This document shows positions 62,436-64,000 of a stretch of 64,000 nt of DNA, one piece after another (the stretch's first letter is position 1; every line of letters starts with the position of its first letter). Source of the stretch: an uncultured Chloroflexales bacterium (GTDB lineage: Bacteria > Chloroflexota > Chloroflexia > Chloroflexales > Chloroflexaceae); assembly GCA_937902315.1 (NCBI GenBank), contig CALGUG010000059.1:248001-312000 (forward strand), read 5' to 3'. The notes under the pieces are model-generated. The model made no database searches and had not been told where the DNA came from. It saw only the letters and a program-made list of their open reading frames with translations. The translations under genes were made by a program, and so were the position numbers.

Positions 62436-64000
62436 ATGCATACACTGATTCTTGCGACAGATGAAAGACCACGGCTGGAGTTTGTAGGTGAGGAGACGGC
62501 ACGTCCACTGCTCAACGTGGTTGATCGCGCAGTGATGACCTATACCTTGGAACAGTTCGCACGGGCTGGCCTAAAACAGCTGCATGTAGCACTCTTCCGA
62601 GAAGGTGGGGCGATCGCCAGCAGCTTTGGAGACGGGCGCTATTGGGGCCTTGAGCTGACCTATGTTGTACAGCGCGCGGCTTGGGGCGACGCTGGCTCGT
62701 TGAAGTGGGCGGCAGGTCTGTTTCAAGAGACGGTCTTGCTGATACCGGGCGATCGCTTGCTTGTGCTCGACTTCGAGGCTGCGCTCGCCGCCCATCGCCA
62801 GGCCAAAGCTGCTTTGACCCGTGTGCTGGCCAACGGTCAAGTCACGGGAGCCTACTTGATTGAGCCGGAAGTACAGGCCTTGATTCCTGCTCGTAGCTAT
62901 TGCGATATAGAAGTCGATTTAGTGCCGAAACTTGTTGAACAGGGCTATGTTCTGCAGGATTTCAATTCGCCGCACTACTTTAATCCGCTGAAAACGCTTC
63001 AAGACTATTACAACGCTCAAGCCGATGTTTTGACCTTGGCGTCTAAACCGCTTGAAGGTGATCGCTTGGGCTATCAGTTTGAGACACGCCAGATCGCGAC
63101 AGGAATTTGGGTTGGCCGTAATAGCTCGATCCACCCGAGCGCTAAGCTCGCACCGCCGATTTATATTGGCGAGAACTGTTGGATCGGACGCGAGGTCGAA
63201 CTTGGCCCGGCTAGCGTGATCTGCTCGAATGTGGTGATCGATGATGAGGCCAGCATCGAGGCGAGCACAATTTTGAGTGAAAGCTATGTCGGGCGACTGG
63301 TCAATGTCAAAGGGCGTTTGGTCAAAGCAGACTTGATAGTCGACCCAGAGAGCGCTAGCAGTACGCAGATCACCGATCCGTTTTTGCTCAGTCGCCTATC
63401 AGGTGAGATGCTTGAAAGCCGCGGCTTCTTCTTCTTTGTGCAGCGCTGTATCGCGGCTGCTGCGATCGCTGTGCTTAGTCCGTTGTTGCTGCTGGTGTGG
63501 TTGCTGAACAGCATCGGTGGCAGAGCGATCGTCAAGCAGTTGGTGGTTGGCCCTTATCGTCAACAAGAGGACGGCTCACAGCAGTTTCAGCACTTTAATC
63601 TGATGCGCTTTCGGACGACCAATGCACGCGGCCAGCCGAGCCGTTTGGGCCGGTTTTTGCGGCGTTGGCAATTTGAGCGGTTGCCCGAGCTTTTCAATGT
63701 GCTGCGCGGCGAGATGGCTTTGGTTGGGGTGCGGCCCTTGACCACCGCTCAGCTGGCAGAGCTGAAGGAGCCTTGGCAAGAGCAGCGCCATACGGTACCC
63801 GCCGGCTTTACTGGCCTCTGGTATCTCCAGCAGGCGATCGCTCCCGATTTAGAGGCCGAGCTTGTCGCTGATGTTTACTACGCTACGACCCGTACTTGGC
63901 GAGGTGATCTTTCGATTATGGCTCAAAGTGTAGCTCATTGGTGGCGACAGGTGCGACGTTCGCGTGATGACGCTTCAGAAGCGGATTCGGATCAGGCTCA
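62436..64000 (+). CDS. nucleotidyltransferase / left-handed beta-helix / sugar-transferase fusion, 3' end beyond window
   Basis: An open frame of at least 521 codons from ATG 62436 has no stop before the window end. Residues about 1-210 resemble a GT-A sugar nucleotidyltransferase (MHTLILATDERPRLEFVGEE, then RPLLNVVDRAVMTYTLEQFA and ETVLLIPGDRLLVLDFEAAL). Residues about 210-310 form a left-handed beta-helix (SSIHPSAKLAPPIYIGENCW, then ASIEASTILSESYVGRLVNV). A hydrophobic segment (AAAIAVLSPLLLLVWLLNSI) precedes a bacterial sugar transferase core (LPELFNVLRGEMALVGVRPL, then VPAGFTGLWYLQQAI). The second catalytic core resembles the transferase at 59906-60646. It may combine donor-sugar activation with membrane transfer. 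The extent and completeness of the C-terminus cannot be judged. Confidence 0.78.
   Translation, partial: MHTLILATDERPRLEFVGEETARPLLNVVDRAVMTYTLEQFARAGLKQLHVALFREGGAIASSFGDGRYWGLELTYVVQRAAWGDAGSLKWAAGLFQETVLLIPGDRLLVLDFEAALAAHRQAKAALTRVLANGQVTGAYLIEPEVQALIPARSYCDIEVDLVPKLVEQGYVLQDFNSPHYFNPLKTLQDYYNAQADVLTLASKPLEGDRLGYQFETRQIATGIWVGRNSSIHPSAKLAPPIYIGENCWIGREVELGPASVICSNVVIDDEASIEASTILSESYVGRLVNVKGRLVKADLIVDPESASSTQITDPFLLSRLSGEMLESRGFFFFVQRCIAAAAIAVLSPLLLLVWLLNSIGGRAIVKQLVVGPYRQQEDGSQQFQHFNLMRFRTTNARGQPSRLGRFLRRWQFERLPELFNVLRGEMALVGVRPLTTAQLAELKEPWQEQRHTVPAGFTGLWYLQQAIAPDLEAELVADVYYATTRTWRGDLSIMAQSVAHWWRQVRRSRDDASEADSDQA

Overview
The window reads as chromosomal DNA of a heterotrophic bacterium, most likely a Chloroflexota member of the Chloroflexia type. 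The evidence is indirect: long-form HisG, monoderm-style secreted SdrD/DUF11 proteins that end in an FLPLV-like tail, a lipoprotein HlyD-type adaptor, and bactofilin beside an FtsB-like protein. The genus is not resolved; Herpetosiphon-like is only a guess. Genes are on both strands in short operons, separated by unusually repeat-rich intergenic DNA.

Layout. 0-4 kb: the end of a HisRS/HisZ-type gene, a creatininase-family gene, hisG, purM and purC. 4.2-9.3 kb: bactofilin, an FtsB/DivIC-like protein, a CinA-like/nucleotidyltransferase fusion, a DUF4838 protein and a sulfite-oxidase-fold protein. 9.5-14 kb: a small PGPGW membrane protein, then convergent malate synthase and isocitrate dehydrogenase. 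14.5-26 kb: two giant secreted SdrD-like proteins, a GCS2-type carboxylate-amine ligase and a secreted pre-peptidase-domain protein, all on the minus strand. 26.8-32.8 kb: DAHP synthase, chorismate mutase, an ANTAR response regulator, a beta-lactamase-fold hydrolase, an unknown 197-aa protein and a HAD phosphatase. 33.66 kb: tRNA-Cys.

34-43.8 kb is the most interesting block and looks like a defence locus. It holds a PglX/DrmMI-like adenine methylase of about 1356 aa, a 273-bp array of 21-bp repeats, an McrB-like AAA+ NTPase and an overlapping McrC-like protein. The McrC-like protein appears to have lost its nuclease lysine but carries a zinc ribbon and a C-terminal HEPN RNxxxH motif. I cannot match this three-gene arrangement to a named system.

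45-54 kb: a third SdrD-like protein; a PH-like/TPR membrane gene split by an in-frame TGA exactly where a Trp is expected; beta-carbonic anhydrase; Nudix; and an ABC-F ATPase. 54.5-64 kb: an exopolysaccharide or surface-glycan cluster with two GT4s, a membrane GT2, a lipoprotein HlyD-type adaptor, a sugar-phosphate transferase, a WecG-type transferase fused to two STAS domains, and a nucleotidyltransferase/left-handed-helix/sugar-transferase fusion cut by the window edge. This last gene has no stop in the window.

Intergenic DNA carries at least three repeat families. Family B is a 109-132 bp MITE flanked by TA. Family A is a structured element of about 165 bp that shares family B's terminal inverted repeats. 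Family C is a 154-bp tandem and hairpin module. Families A and B together occur in most of the longer gaps.
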